43,479 nt of DNA from Propionibacteriaceae bacterium (GTDB taxonomy: Bacteria > Actinomycetota > Actinomycetes > Propionibacteriales > Propionibacteriaceae), in assembly GCA_031266665.1 (NCBI GenBank), contig JAISAO010000027.1, forward strand, positions 1 to 43,479, given 5' to 3'. The stretch's first letter is position 1. Every line of letters starts with the position of its first letter. The notes under the pieces were generated by a model, which saw only the letters and a list, made by a program, of their open reading frames with translations, had not been told where the DNA came from and made no database searches. Shown in pieces: positions 14,958 to 22,995 of this stretch. Position numbers and translations under genes: made by a program.

Positions 14958-17059
14958 CGCCGGCCGAAACCGCCACAGTCAAGCCGGCCACGGCGGTCGG
15001 GCCGACCCCGACGGGTGGGCCGGCCCCGGTAACTGGGATCGCCCCGGCCCGGCTCGGCCGTCAAAGCGCCCCGGCGACCGGGCCGACGATCCTCCCGGTC
15101 AAACAGTGTTGCCGAGTTGGCGACGGCCGGACGGCCGGGCCGGACGAGCCGATCATCGTCTTGGCGGGCGCCCCCAACGTGGGCAAATCGACTTTGTTCA
15201 ACGCCTTGACCGGGGCGCGAGCCACGATGGGCAACTGGCCCGGCACCACGGTCGAGACCGCCCGCGGCGTCTGGCGCCACCGGGCCAGCCAGCCGGTCTG
15301 CGACTGCCAGGACTGCGACTGCCGCCCATCCGACCAGCGGCCCCGCCAGGCCACCGTCATCGACTTGCCCGGCGCCTACAGCCTCGACTCCCAGCTGCCG
15401 GACGAGCGGCTGACCCGCGAGCTGGTGGTCGACCCCCCGGCCGATGAGGCCCCCGATCTGGTGGTGGCCCTGGTGGACGCCGCCCACCTGGCCCGGTCGC
15501 TCTTCCTGGTCTCCCAGCTGCGCGAGCACGCCGTCCGGCTGGTGCTGGCCGTCACCATGGGCGACATCGCCCGCGACCACGGCCTGACGGTCGACGCCGA
15601 AGCTTTGGCGAAGGCCGTCGGCGTGCCAGCGGTGGCGGTCGACCCCAGGCGGCGCGAGGGCCTGGGCGACCTGGCCCGGACCATGTTGGCGGCCATCGCC
15701 GCCCCCGCCCCCGAGCCTCGTCCCCGGGTCGAGGACGCCCAGCCGGGCGACGACGAGCGTTTCGCCTGGATCGCCCGGGCGGTGGAGCGGGGGACCGAGG
15801 ACCTGGGCCGGGCCAGCGTCCGGCGGGCGGACAAGGTCGACCGGCTGATCCTCCACCCGGTGGCCGGGCCGATCATCTTCCTGGCCCTGATGTGGGCCGT
15901 CTTCGAGATCACCACGACGGCGGCGGCGCCGCTGCAAGACGGCCTCGACCAGTTGTTCTCCGGCCCGGTGTCCAACGGGGCCGCCCACCTGTTGGGCTGG
16001 CTCGGGCTGGGCGGCGGCTGGGTCGAGGGGTTGGTGGTGGACGGGCTGATCGCCGGGGTCGGCTCGCTGCTGACCTTCGTCCCCCTGATGACCTTGATGT
16101 TCATCTTGTTGGCCCTGCTGGAGGACTCCGGCTACCTGGCCCGGGCGGCCGTGCTGACCGATCGGGTGATGGGCGCCCTAGGACTGCCCGGGCGGGCCTT
16201 CCTGCCCATCGTGGTCGGCTTCGGCTGCAACGTCCCCGGCATCGCCGCCACCCGCAGCCTGCCCAACGCCAAACACCGCCTGCTGACCGTCTTGCTCATC
16301 CCCTTCACCAGTTGCACCGCCCGGCTGACGGTCTTCGTCATGCTGGGCTCGGTCTTCTTCGACCGCTGGGCCGGCACGGCCGTCTTCTTGAGCTACGTGG
16401 CCTCGATCGGGCTGGTGGTGCTGGTGGGGCTGGCGCTGCGCTCCACCTTGTGGCGCCGCTTGCCCGCCGACCCCTTGATCATCGACCTGCCGCCCTACCA
16501 GACCCCGACCATCAGGCTGACCGCCGCCGTCACCTGGGTGCGGCTGAAGGGTTTCCTCCAAACCGCCTCCGGCATCATCGTGGCCACGGTGGTGGTGGTC
16601 TGGCTGCTGCAGTCGGTCCCCCTGGGGGCGGGCGGCGGCGGCTTCGGGGAGGTGGCGGTCGCGGACAGCCTCTACGGCGGCCTGGCCCGCTGGGTGGCCC
16701 CGCTGTTCAGTTGGACCGGTTTCGACCAGTGGCAGACGGTGGCGGCGCTGATCGTCGGTTTCGTGGCCAAGGAGGCCGTCATCTCCAGCTGGGCCCAGAC
16801 CTACGCCATCGCCGAGGACAACACCGGCCTGCTGGCCGAGCACGTCCGGGCGGCCTTCGAGCAGTCCTCCGGCGGCCACCCGGTGGCGGCGGTGGCGGCT
16901 TTCATGGCTTTCTTCCTGGCCTACACGCCCTGTGTGGCCACCTTGGCGGCCCAGAAACGCGAGGTCGGCTGGAAGTGGACCGGCTTCGGCGTGGCCCTGC
17001 AACTGGTGGTGGCCTTCGGCCTGGCCGTGATCGTCTTCCAAATCGGCAGCCGACTATGA
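14954..17059 (+). CDS. feoB: Ferrous iron transporter FeoB
   Basis: 701 residues. After a 65-residue Pro/Ala/Thr-rich extension comes the G domain: G1 GAPNVGKS at 72-79, G2 NWPGTT, G3 DLPG at 137-140. The G4 position reads TMGD (201-204) where FeoB proteins usually have NxxD, so nucleotide specificity may be altered. Between G2 and G3 lies an insert with four Cys (CDCQDCDC, 116-123). The membrane part contains the gate motifs, among them GFGCNVPGIAATRSLPN and LIPFTSCTARLTVFVML. The C-terminal half keeps FVAKEAVISSW and AYTPCVATLAA. FeoB moves ferrous iron into the cell, so with the FTR1-P19-flavin genes the operon covers both ferric and ferrous iron. Confidence 0.95.
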   Translation: MTPAETATVKPATAVGPTPTGGPAPVTGIAPARLGRQSAPATGPTILPVKQCCRVGDGRTAGPDEPIIVLAGAPNVGKSTLFNALTGARATMGNWPGTTVETARGVWRHRASQPVCDCQDCDCRPSDQRPRQATVIDLPGAYSLDSQLPDERLTRELVVDPPADEAPDLVVALVDAAHLARSLFLVSQLREHAVRLVLAVTMGDIARDHGLTVDAEALAKAVGVPAVAVDPRRREGLGDLARTMLAAIAAPAPEPRPRVEDAQPGDDERFAWIARAVERGTEDLGRASVRRADKVDRLILHPVAGPIIFLALMWAVFEITTTAAAPLQDGLDQLFSGPVSNGAAHLLGWLGLGGGWVEGLVVDGLIAGVGSLLTFVPLMTLMFILLALLEDSGYLARAAVLTDRVMGALGLPGRAFLPIVVGFGCNVPGIAATRSLPNAKHRLLTVLLIPFTSCTARLTVFVMLGSVFFDRWAGTAVFLSYVASIGLVVLVGLALRSTLWRRLPADPLIIDLPPYQTPTIRLTAAVTWVRLKGFLQTASGIIVATVVVVWLLQSVPLGAGGGGFGEVAVADSLYGGLARWVAPLFSWTGFDQWQTVAALIVGFVAKEAVISSWAQTYAIAEDNTGLLAEHVRAAFEQSSGGHPVAAVAAFMAFFLAYTPCVATLAAQKREVGWKWTGFGVALQLVVAFGLAVIVFQIGSRL

Positions 17060-17337
17060 CCGCCGGCCCCTTGGTTCGGGTGCGGGCCGCCTGCGCCTCC
17101 CGCCAGTGCCGCTCGACGGCCGACATCGCCCGGCGCACCGGCCTGCCGGCCGACGTGGTGGCGGCCGTGCTGGACCACCTGGTGGCGACCGGCGAGCTGC
17201 GGGCCGAGGCCCTGGTCTCGGGCTGCCCCGCCACCGGTTGCGCCGCCTGCCCCGTGGCCCGGTCCTGCCCCGGGGTGGCGCCCGGCCGGACCCGCGCCCT
17301 GACCCTGGTGGGCGCCGGCGTTGAGGCGGCCGCCTGA
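17056..17337 (+). CDS. FeoC-like small winged-helix protein
   Basis: 93 residues with an ATGA overlap with feoB. The first 55 residues look like a winged helix (CRSTADIARRTGLPADVVAAVLDHLVATGEL). Then follows a Cys cluster GCPATGCAACPVARSC, as in FeoC-like proteins that bind an Fe-S cluster and modulate FeoB. Last gene of the iron operon. Confidence 0.8.
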   Translation: MTAGPLVRVRAACASRQCRSTADIARRTGLPADVVAAVLDHLVATGELRAEALVSGCPATGCAACPVARSCPGVAPGRTRALTLVGAGVEAAA

Positions 17338-17394
17338 TCGGCCAACTGGGCGATCCGTCACCGTTGTGGCCCCGTGGCCGCGGTCTGAGCGTCC

Positions 17395-17415
17395 GGCCCG
17401 CCCGCTGGTCGGGCC
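17395..17415 (+). terminator. Possible terminator of the iron operon
   Basis: Stem GGCCCG / CGGGCC with a 9-nt loop, followed by GCCTTTGT. It is weak, with no long T-run, but placed 58 bases after the last feo gene. Confidence 0.35.
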
Positions 17416-17469
17416 GCCTTTGTCGTCGTCCCCTTGTGTTTCGCTCGTTTCGGTGGGAGGACTCGGGGT

Positions 17470-17889
17470 GTGACCGTGACTGTCGTGTCGCCGCCGGCCG
17501 ATCTTGAGGGGTTGGCCGAGTTCGAGGCTTTGGTGTCCCGGGAGGCGCCCACGTCGGGCATCCGGGAGGCTTTCACCGGTGCCCCGCAGGCGTTGGCCCA
17601 GGGGTCGGCGGTGCGTGTCGAGCCGGTGCCCGAGTTGTTGACCACGGGCCGGGCGGCGGAGTTGTTGCACGTCTCCCGCGCCACGGTGGTCAAGTTGTTG
17701 GAGGACGGCCGGCTGCCCCACGAGCGGCCCAACGTCCATCGCCTGGTCCGGTTGGAGGACGTGTTGGCCTATCGGGAGCGGCGCGACGCCGGCCGGCGGG
17801 AGTTCTTGCGCCAGTTGACCAGCGAGACCGTGGCCGACCGACCGAGCCGAGTTGACCCCCAAGAGGTGCGTCCACTAGCGTATACGTAA
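17470..17889 (+). CDS. Excisionase-family (MerR-like) DNA-binding protein, orphan antitoxin-like
   Basis: About 139 residues from the GTG at 17470, chosen because GGGAGG lies about 10 bases upstream; the open frame reaches 17434. The C-terminal half holds an excisionase-type helix-turn-helix: LLTTGRAAELLHVSRATVVKLLEDGRLPHERPNVHRLVRLEDVLAYRERR. Proteins of this size with this domain are often antitoxins of PIN toxins, but no PIN gene follows. Alternatively it regulates the downstream MFS/ATP-grasp pair. It begins an accessory stretch after the iron operon. Confidence 0.7.
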   Translation: MTVTVVSPPADLEGLAEFEALVSREAPTSGIREAFTGAPQALAQGSAVRVEPVPELLTTGRAAELLHVSRATVVKLLEDGRLPHERPNVHRLVRLEDVLAYRERRDAGRREFLRQLTSETVADRPSRVDPQEVRPLAYT

Positions 17890-18012
17890 GCGGGCGAGAG
17901 TTTTCGGACGACGGCACGGTGGGGACCGCGGCTGATCGCCGCAGGGCTGGGGTTTCACACCGACAAGGTTTCTGGCGCGCGTCGGCGCTTTAATAGTCGA
18001 AGGAGTTGTGCG

Positions 18013-19227
18013 ATGAGTGTCACCGTGTTGCGTGATCGTGCTTTCCGGGGCTTCTTGGCGTCGGATATCTTGTCCGGGTTCGGCGTCGGCCTGTCGACCA
18101 TCGGGGCCAATTGGTACGTCTTGATGCAGACCGGCGAGAGCCGGCATGTGGGCGGGCTGCTGGTGGTCAACGTCGTGGCCGGGTTCCTGTCCTCCCTCGT
18201 CTCCGGCGTTCTGACCGACCGTTTCGCGCGCCGCAATGTGATCTTGGCCATGCACCTCGCCCGCCTGGCCATGGCGCTGATGATCGGCGGCGCGTTGCTG
18301 CTGTTCGGCTTCCAGCTCTACTTGTTATACGTCTTCGCGGGCCTCAACGGGGCCGGCTGGACGATCTACATGGCGGCATCCCGCAGCCTGGCCCAAGAAT
18401 TGACTCCGAAAGACGAGTACGTCTCCGCCAACTCCTTGCTGGAGGTCAGCCTCCAGGTCGGCATGTTCGTGGCCGGGGCCGCCTCCGGCTTCGTCTACAA
18501 GTACGCCGGCTTCGCCGAGATCATGCTCGTGACGGCGGCCATGTACGGCGTCGGGGCCGGGGCCATCAAACTGGTGCGGGCCACGGCCGTGGCGGTGCCC
18601 GCCGACCGGCCGTCGTATGTCACGATGCTGTCCCAGGGTTTCCGCTTCCTGCGCTCCCACCCGGCCACCTTCGTCATCGGCGCCGTGTCCATCGTGCCGC
18701 TGGTGGTGACGATGCTGTTCAACGTGGTGCTGCCGGGCTATGTCAGTCACGACCTGGGCGGCGACAGCGTGGTGTTCGGTTTCGGCGACATGTCCTACGG
18801 CGTCGGCGGCCTGATCGCCGGCCTGACCGTCGCCTGGATCGCCGCCCGCCTGAGCCCGAAACGACTGGTGCTGGCCTTTTTCGGTTTGTCGGCCGCCGTG
18901 CTCGGGCTGTTGGGCTGGAATTCGCTGGTGGTCGGCTTGTATATCGGCTGCGTCGGCCTCGGCCTGACGAACTCGGCCATCCGAATACTGATGAACTCTT
19001 TGATCATGGAGCGGGTGCCGGAAGAATATATGGGCCGGGCCATGACCGTTTGGCTGGGCGTCTCGCTGGGACTGCAATGCCTGTTCTCGATTTTTTTCAG
19101 CTCGTACCTCGACCGGGCCGGCGCGGGCGTCGGCTTCGCCCTCATGGCCGCCCTGATGGTGGTCGGACTGATCGGCTTCATCGTGGTCAACCGGGTCGAC
19201 TCCCGGAACGCCCAAACGGCGGGATAG
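18013..19227 (+). CDS. MFS exporter (EntS/MefA-like, MFS_3 type)
   Basis: 404 residues with start context GAAGGAGTTGTGCGATG. It has about 12 hydrophobic segments. The first motif RDRAFRGFLASDILSGFG and the loop SGVLTDRFARRNVI are typical of the drug or siderophore exporter branch of the major facilitator superfamily. It lies 8 bp before an ATP-grasp ligase gene, so both are probably one transcript. I infer that it exports the ligase product. Codon use is slightly less GC-extreme than the iron operon. Confidence 0.85.
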   Translation: MSVTVLRDRAFRGFLASDILSGFGVGLSTIGANWYVLMQTGESRHVGGLLVVNVVAGFLSSLVSGVLTDRFARRNVILAMHLARLAMALMIGGALLLFGFQLYLLYVFAGLNGAGWTIYMAASRSLAQELTPKDEYVSANSLLEVSLQVGMFVAGAASGFVYKYAGFAEIMLVTAAMYGVGAGAIKLVRATAVAVPADRPSYVTMLSQGFRFLRSHPATFVIGAVSIVPLVVTMLFNVVLPGYVSHDLGGDSVVFGFGDMSYGVGGLIAGLTVAWIAARLSPKRLVLAFFGLSAAVLGLLGWNSLVVGLYIGCVGLGLTNSAIRILMNSLIMERVPEEYMGRAMTVWLGVSLGLQCLFSIFFSSYLDRAGAGVGFALMAALMVVGLIGFIVVNRVDSRNAQTAG

Positions 19228-19235
19228 GGTAGCCC

Positions 19236-20471
19236 ATGATTGAAAACAACGAAATAGTTTGCCTGGTGGAGCCGAGTTTTTTCGGGGTGAGTTTCGCGTT
19301 GGAGGCCAAACGGGCTGGATGTCACGTCGTGGCGCTCGTCTCGGACCGAGGCAACCCGTCGAAGTACGGGTACCAGGGTCATTATGACGATCTGCTGGTA
19401 TGCGACATCCGTAACGGCAAAGCGATCCACGACGCGATCAGTGCCAGTCGGCACTCGCGGGTGGACGCGTTGATAGCGGCCACTGATTACGTCCTCTTGG
19501 CCACGGCGGAGGCGGCCGAGCGGCTCGGGCTCGGGGGGATGAGCCCGGAGACGGCGGCCCTCGTCCGCAACAAGGACTTGGCCCGCCTCCGATATCGCGA
19601 CAGAGGCGTGCCTGGCGCCGCCTTCGCCACCGTCGTTGATGAGGCTGGGGCGCTGGCGGCCGCAGCCTTGATCGGCTATCCCGTGGTGCTCAAGCCGACC
19701 AATGCGGCGAGCAGCCAGAACGTCTTCTTCGTCGCCGGGCCGGACGACATGACGAGGATCTTCCCCCAGATGCGCGGTTTCACCACCAGCTATCTGGGGT
19801 TCCCGGTCAGGCCGGAATATTTGGTGGAGGAATATTTGGACGGCCCCGAGTTCAGCGTCGAGATATTCGTAGCGAACGGGCGGACCGTTTTCGCCGAGGT
19901 GACCGAAAAGTTGACCTCGCCCCTGCCCTATTTCGTTGAGGTCGGACATGTCTTCCCGACGTCGGCGTTGATCGGCGAGAAGGCGCCGATGATCGCGTTG
20001 GCCGCGCGGGCGTTGGAGGCGGTCGGCCTGACCGACGGCCCCGCCCATGTGGAACTCAAACAGACCGCCGCCGGGCCGAGGATCGTCGAGGTCAACGGCC
20101 GCCCGGGGGGCGACCAAATATCGTCGGTCCTGATGCCGGCCGCGTACGGGATCAACCCGTTCCGCCAGGCCATTTCAAGCGCTCTGGGACGGCCACTGGA
20201 TTTCACGGTCCACGAGGCCGCCAGTTGTGCCATCGGGTTCATTTGCGCCGAGCATGGCGGCGAGTTTGAGACGATAACCGGACTCACGGACGTGCTGGGC
20301 GACGAGTCGGTCATCAGGTCGGTGGTCGAAGCTCAGCCGGGAGACGGGGTGAGGGTCCCTCAGAGCTCCGACGACCGCCTGGGCCACATAATCGTGCGCC
20401 AAGCGTCACCGTCCCAAGCCAAACGGAAAATAGTCGAACTCATGGCCAAGATGAAAGTTGTCGTACGCTAA
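19236..20471 (+). CDS. ATP-grasp carboxylate-amine ligase
   Basis: 411 residues. The N-terminal pre-ATP-grasp domain starts EIVCLVEPSFFGVSFALEAKRAG. The ATP-grasp core shows VRNKDLARLRYRDRGVPG, YPVVLKPTNAASSQNVFFV, YLVEEYLDGPEFSVEIFV and the metal-binding end IVEVNGRPGGDQI. Such enzymes join a carboxylate to an amine through an acyl phosphate; BacD-like members make dipeptides and others make natural-product amides. The paired exporter resembles the BacD/BacE arrangement. No other biosynthetic gene is adjacent, which favours ligation of standard metabolites such as amino acids. The stop (TAA 20469-20471) collides with the end of a truncated PIN gene on the other strand. Confidence 0.85.
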   Translation: MIENNEIVCLVEPSFFGVSFALEAKRAGCHVVALVSDRGNPSKYGYQGHYDDLLVCDIRNGKAIHDAISASRHSRVDALIAATDYVLLATAEAAERLGLGGMSPETAALVRNKDLARLRYRDRGVPGAAFATVVDEAGALAAAALIGYPVVLKPTNAASSQNVFFVAGPDDMTRIFPQMRGFTTSYLGFPVRPEYLVEEYLDGPEFSVEIFVANGRTVFAEVTEKLTSPLPYFVEVGHVFPTSALIGEKAPMIALAARALEAVGLTDGPAHVELKQTAAGPRIVEVNGRPGGDQISSVLMPAAYGINPFRQAISSALGRPLDFTVHEAASCAIGFICAEHGGEFETITGLTDVLGDESVIRSVVEAQPGDGVRVPQSSDDRLGHIIVRQASPSQAKRKIVELMAKMKVVVR

Positions 20472-20614
20472 TGCGGTGTTATGTCAAGTTGCCGCCGTCT
20501 TACAAACTCGACTTGTTCCGGCCCGGCGCCCGACCGCGCCAGCAGTCTGATTGTTCGAGGATGTCTGTCCCCCAAGATGAGTCGGAGCAGGATGTTGGCG
20601 TCGACGGATTCCAC
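20468..20614 (-). pseudogene. Truncated PIN-domain toxin (VapC-like) fragment
   Basis: 48 codons from a GTG at 20614. The start SVDANILLRLILGDRHPRT matches the first strand of PIN nucleases, including the catalytic Asp. The frame then stops where a VapC of about 130 residues should continue, so the other acidic residues are absent. It starts 2 bp after a small gene that looks like its antitoxin. The break lies exactly at the end of the ATP-grasp gene, suggesting that arrival of the MFS/ATP-grasp pair removed the rest. Confidence 0.6.
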
Positions 20615-20616
20615 GG

Positions 20617-20844
20617 TCAGACCTGCGCCGGGCGCCGGGAGTAAGCCGCGGCGGCGTCGGTCAGCGGCGGGACGCCGGGCTCGGCCAAGCCGCTCCAGCG
20701 TCTGGTCAAGTCCTGGATCTTGCGTTCCTCGCGCCGCCGCCAAGCGGCCACGTCGTCCGGCTTGGTGGCCGAGGTCTCGCGGTCCAGGGCGGCCAGCGCC
20801 CGCCCCCAGCGCTGGCGGGCCTCGCTGGGGGTCACAATCGGCAT
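20617..20844 (-). CDS. Small hypothetical protein, possible antitoxin partner of the PIN fragment
   Basis: 75 residues from the ATG at 20844 (another ATG at 20859 lies inside the presumed promoter). The sequence begins MPIVTPSEARQRWGRALAAL and is charged and helical (AAWRRREERKIQDLTRRW). I do not recognise the family. Its size and its position 2 bp before a PIN-domain start fit a VapB-type antitoxin, by inference. Confidence 0.5.
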   Translation of the reverse strand: MPIVTPSEARQRWGRALAALDRETSATKPDDVAAWRRREERKIQDLTRRWSGLAEPGVPPLTDAAAAYSRRPAQV

Positions 20845-20850
20845 GACAGA

Positions 20851-20856
20851 ATTGTA
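20851..20856 (-). promoter_or_regulatory. Candidate leaderless promoter -10 element
   Basis: TACAAT on the minus strand ends 6 bases before the ATG at 20844. This spacing is typical of actinobacterial leaderless genes. No clear -35 is visible. Confidence 0.35.
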
Positions 20857-20922
20857 CAAAGACGTTACCCCTCGCCATCCCGGACTTGATCCAGGATCTG
20901 GTCCAGCCCGTGGACCCTCCTG

Positions 20923-22177
20923 TCATCGTCGTGGCCCCGTGGTCTCGTCGGCGGCTCGTCGGGCGAAGCCGCGTCGAATGACGACGGTGGCCAGCAGTCC
21001 GGCCCCGGTGAGGATGGCGCTGCCGATGAACACCGCGCTGGTGCCGATGGCGCCGCCGATCCAGCCGGCCAGGATGGGGCCGCTGATCTGGCCGACATAC
21101 TGGGCGGAGACGTTGTACCCGAGGACCAGGCCGACGCTGGTGTCCAGGCAGCAGGTGGCGGATGGTGGCGACGACCGTGGGGGTCACGCCCCCCAGAGCC
21201 AGGCCGGTGAGGAAGCGCAGGGCCGCGAAGGTCCACAGTCCGGGGGCGAACGACTGGCAGGCCAGCAGAACCGTGGCCGCCGCCAGGCTCAAAGCCAAGA
21301 CCCGCAGGCGCCCGACCCGGTCGGCCAACTGGCCCAGCCGGGGAGCGGAGACGATGGCGCCCAAGGCGGTGGCCGAGAAGACGATGGCGGCGAACAGGGC
21401 GACGTGGTCGCTGCTCCCGGTCAGGCGCTCGACGTGAACCGTGATGATCGGCTCGACCGAGACGGTGGCGAACATCAGCAGCGCCGACAGTCCGAGCAGT
21501 GACAACACGACCGGCTTGCGCGGCACCGCCGCCCAGCCGGCGGGGCGCCTCGGCCTGGTGGCGGCGGCTGGTCCCCGGCGTTGTTCTTTGAGCAGGAGGG
21601 CGGTGGCGAGGAAGCCGACGAAGATCAGCCCTCCGGTGACCAGAAAAGCCCGCTTGATGCCGATCGCCTGCTCCAGGGTACCGCCGAGCAAGGGGCCGGC
21701 GACGTTTCCGGCCATGACGGCCGAGGACAATACGCCCAACGCCCAGGCGGAACGGTCTTTCGGCGTCTGGGCCGCGACCAGGATGGTCGAGCCGGAGGCG
21801 TAGCCCCCCAGCAGTCCGGCCAGCAGGCGCAGCAGCACCAGTTGGGCGACGTTCTGCGCCAGCCCGATCAGCGACATGGCCACCGCCATGCCGAGGCTGG
21901 CCCGGATGAGCATGGGCTTGCGCCCGTAACGGTCACCCAGGCGGCCCCACAACGGCGCGGTCAGCGCGGCGCTGAGGAAGGTGGCCGCGTAGGCGACGCC
22001 GGACCAGGTGGTGACGGCGGCGGGGTCCGTCACGCCCAAGTCGCCCACGTACAGCGGCAGGATCGGCAGGATCAGCGTCATCCCGACGATGGTGGTGAAC
22101 GAGCCGAGGGCCACGACCACGAGGTTCCGCCTCCAAGCCGGGTTGTGGCCCGGCCCCGCGGCCGGAGTCGTCGTCAC
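20923..22177 (-). pseudogene. MFS drug-efflux-like transporter, frameshifted
   Basis: GTG start at 22177 with GGGGGGAA upstream. The first 345 residues are an intact MFS exporter: ILPILPLYVGDLGV, PLWGRLGDRYGRKPMLIRAS, a central linker and AFAALRFLTGLALGGVTPTV-like helix 10 region. Near 21150, after IRHLLP, the frame breaks. One base out of frame the protein continues LDTSVGLVLGYNVSAQYVGQ and further hydrophobic sequence to a stop at 20923. Total length would be about 417 residues, normal for the family. One extra base, or two missing ones, explains it. It may be a real inactivation or an assembly error. Confidence 0.8.
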
Positions 22178-22210
22178 CAGGTTCCCCCCTCGCGGTTCAG
22201 CGGGCGAATC

Positions 22211-22236
22211 CTATGGCCGCGCCGCGGCGGCCATAG
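22211..22236. promoter_or_regulatory. Perfect 10-bp palindrome upstream of MFS gene
   Basis: CTATGGCCGC, 6-nt spacer, GCGGCCATAG, 34 bases before the MFS start and 86 bases after the end of the upstream minus-strand gene. It could be an operator for a TetR-like repressor or a terminator of the upstream gene; the lack of a T-run on the minus strand favours an operator. Confidence 0.45.
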
Positions 22237-22321
22237 TTGTTTCTCGGGTTCCGAGACTGATTTGGTGGACGCCGCCAAGGGGCGTCTGAGGCGGTCGTGG
22301 CAGCGGCCGTTCCGGGTGTTT

Positions 22322-22876
22322 TCAGGAGATCAGGGCCAGAGCCTTCTGGGCGTAGACCGTTCGGCCCATCTGGGCCAGCTGCTTGGAGCAGCGGATGATG
22401 TCCTCGGCGTGTCCGTCGATGTCGTGCAGGGACTTGAGGGCCAATAGGGCTTGGTCATAATTACAGCCGGCGATCATGAAGGGCGCCGTCTCGACTATGG
22501 CTTGGTCGCGCAGTTGGACATCGGTTATGGCCCTCAGCGCTTGCAGGCCGTCTTTTGCTCCCTGGTACCCTCCGTGCTCAATCATGGCTCTGATGGCGTC
22601 GATCCGGGAGCGGGCCAGGTCCTCGTCCGGGGTCGGATGGGAGTCGGGCCGGCGCAGGGGGTCCGCCGGGGCGGGAATCGGGGTGGAGCGGCCGTAGACC
22701 GGCCATTTGTCGCCGGTCGCCGGTCTGGCCAGCCGGGGCGGGAGATGGAGGCTCGGCCGCAGGTCGGGGCGGCGGGAGCGTCTCAGCCGCATCGCGTTAT
22801 ACCCCGCCCCCAGGCCCAGGGCGACGGTGAAGACGAAGACCAGCACCAAAACGAGCATCAGCACGAGCGTCACCAT
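22322..22876 (-). CDS. Hypothetical single-pass membrane protein
   Basis: 184 residues from the ATG at 22876, chosen because the protein then opens with its transmembrane helix (VTLVLMLVLVLVFVFTVALG). A basic stretch (MRLRRSRRPDLRP) follows, so the rest is probably cytoplasmic. The C-terminal 110 residues are helical: DEDLARSRIDAIRAMIEHGG, LQLRDQAIVE-like segments, YDQALLALKSLHDIDGHAED and AQKALALIS, somewhat like short TPR-type repeats. No family recognised. It is divergent from glutamate racemase. Confidence 0.6.
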   Translation of the reverse strand: MVTLVLMLVLVLVFVFTVALGLGAGYNAMRLRRSRRPDLRPSLHLPPRLARPATGDKWPVYGRSTPIPAPADPLRRPDSHPTPDEDLARSRIDAIRAMIEHGGYQGAKDGLQALRAITDVQLRDQAIVETAPFMIAGCNYDQALLALKSLHDIDGHAEDIIRCSKQLAQMGRTVYAQKALALIS

Positions 22877-22995
22877 GGGCCAAGCATACGAAGGCTCGGG
22901 GCCATGATGGTTGGGTGCGGAGCTGGCCGGCCTGGTGATGACGCCTAGTCGCGCCGCCGGCCCGGCCGATTGGGCCGGGCGGCTAGCATGGGCGG

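Noticed and set aside
17470..17889. Excisionase-like protein as proof of a prophage or integrative element
   Set aside because: No integrase, attachment repeats, tRNA or phage genes are visible, and the fold is shared with many antitoxins and regulators.
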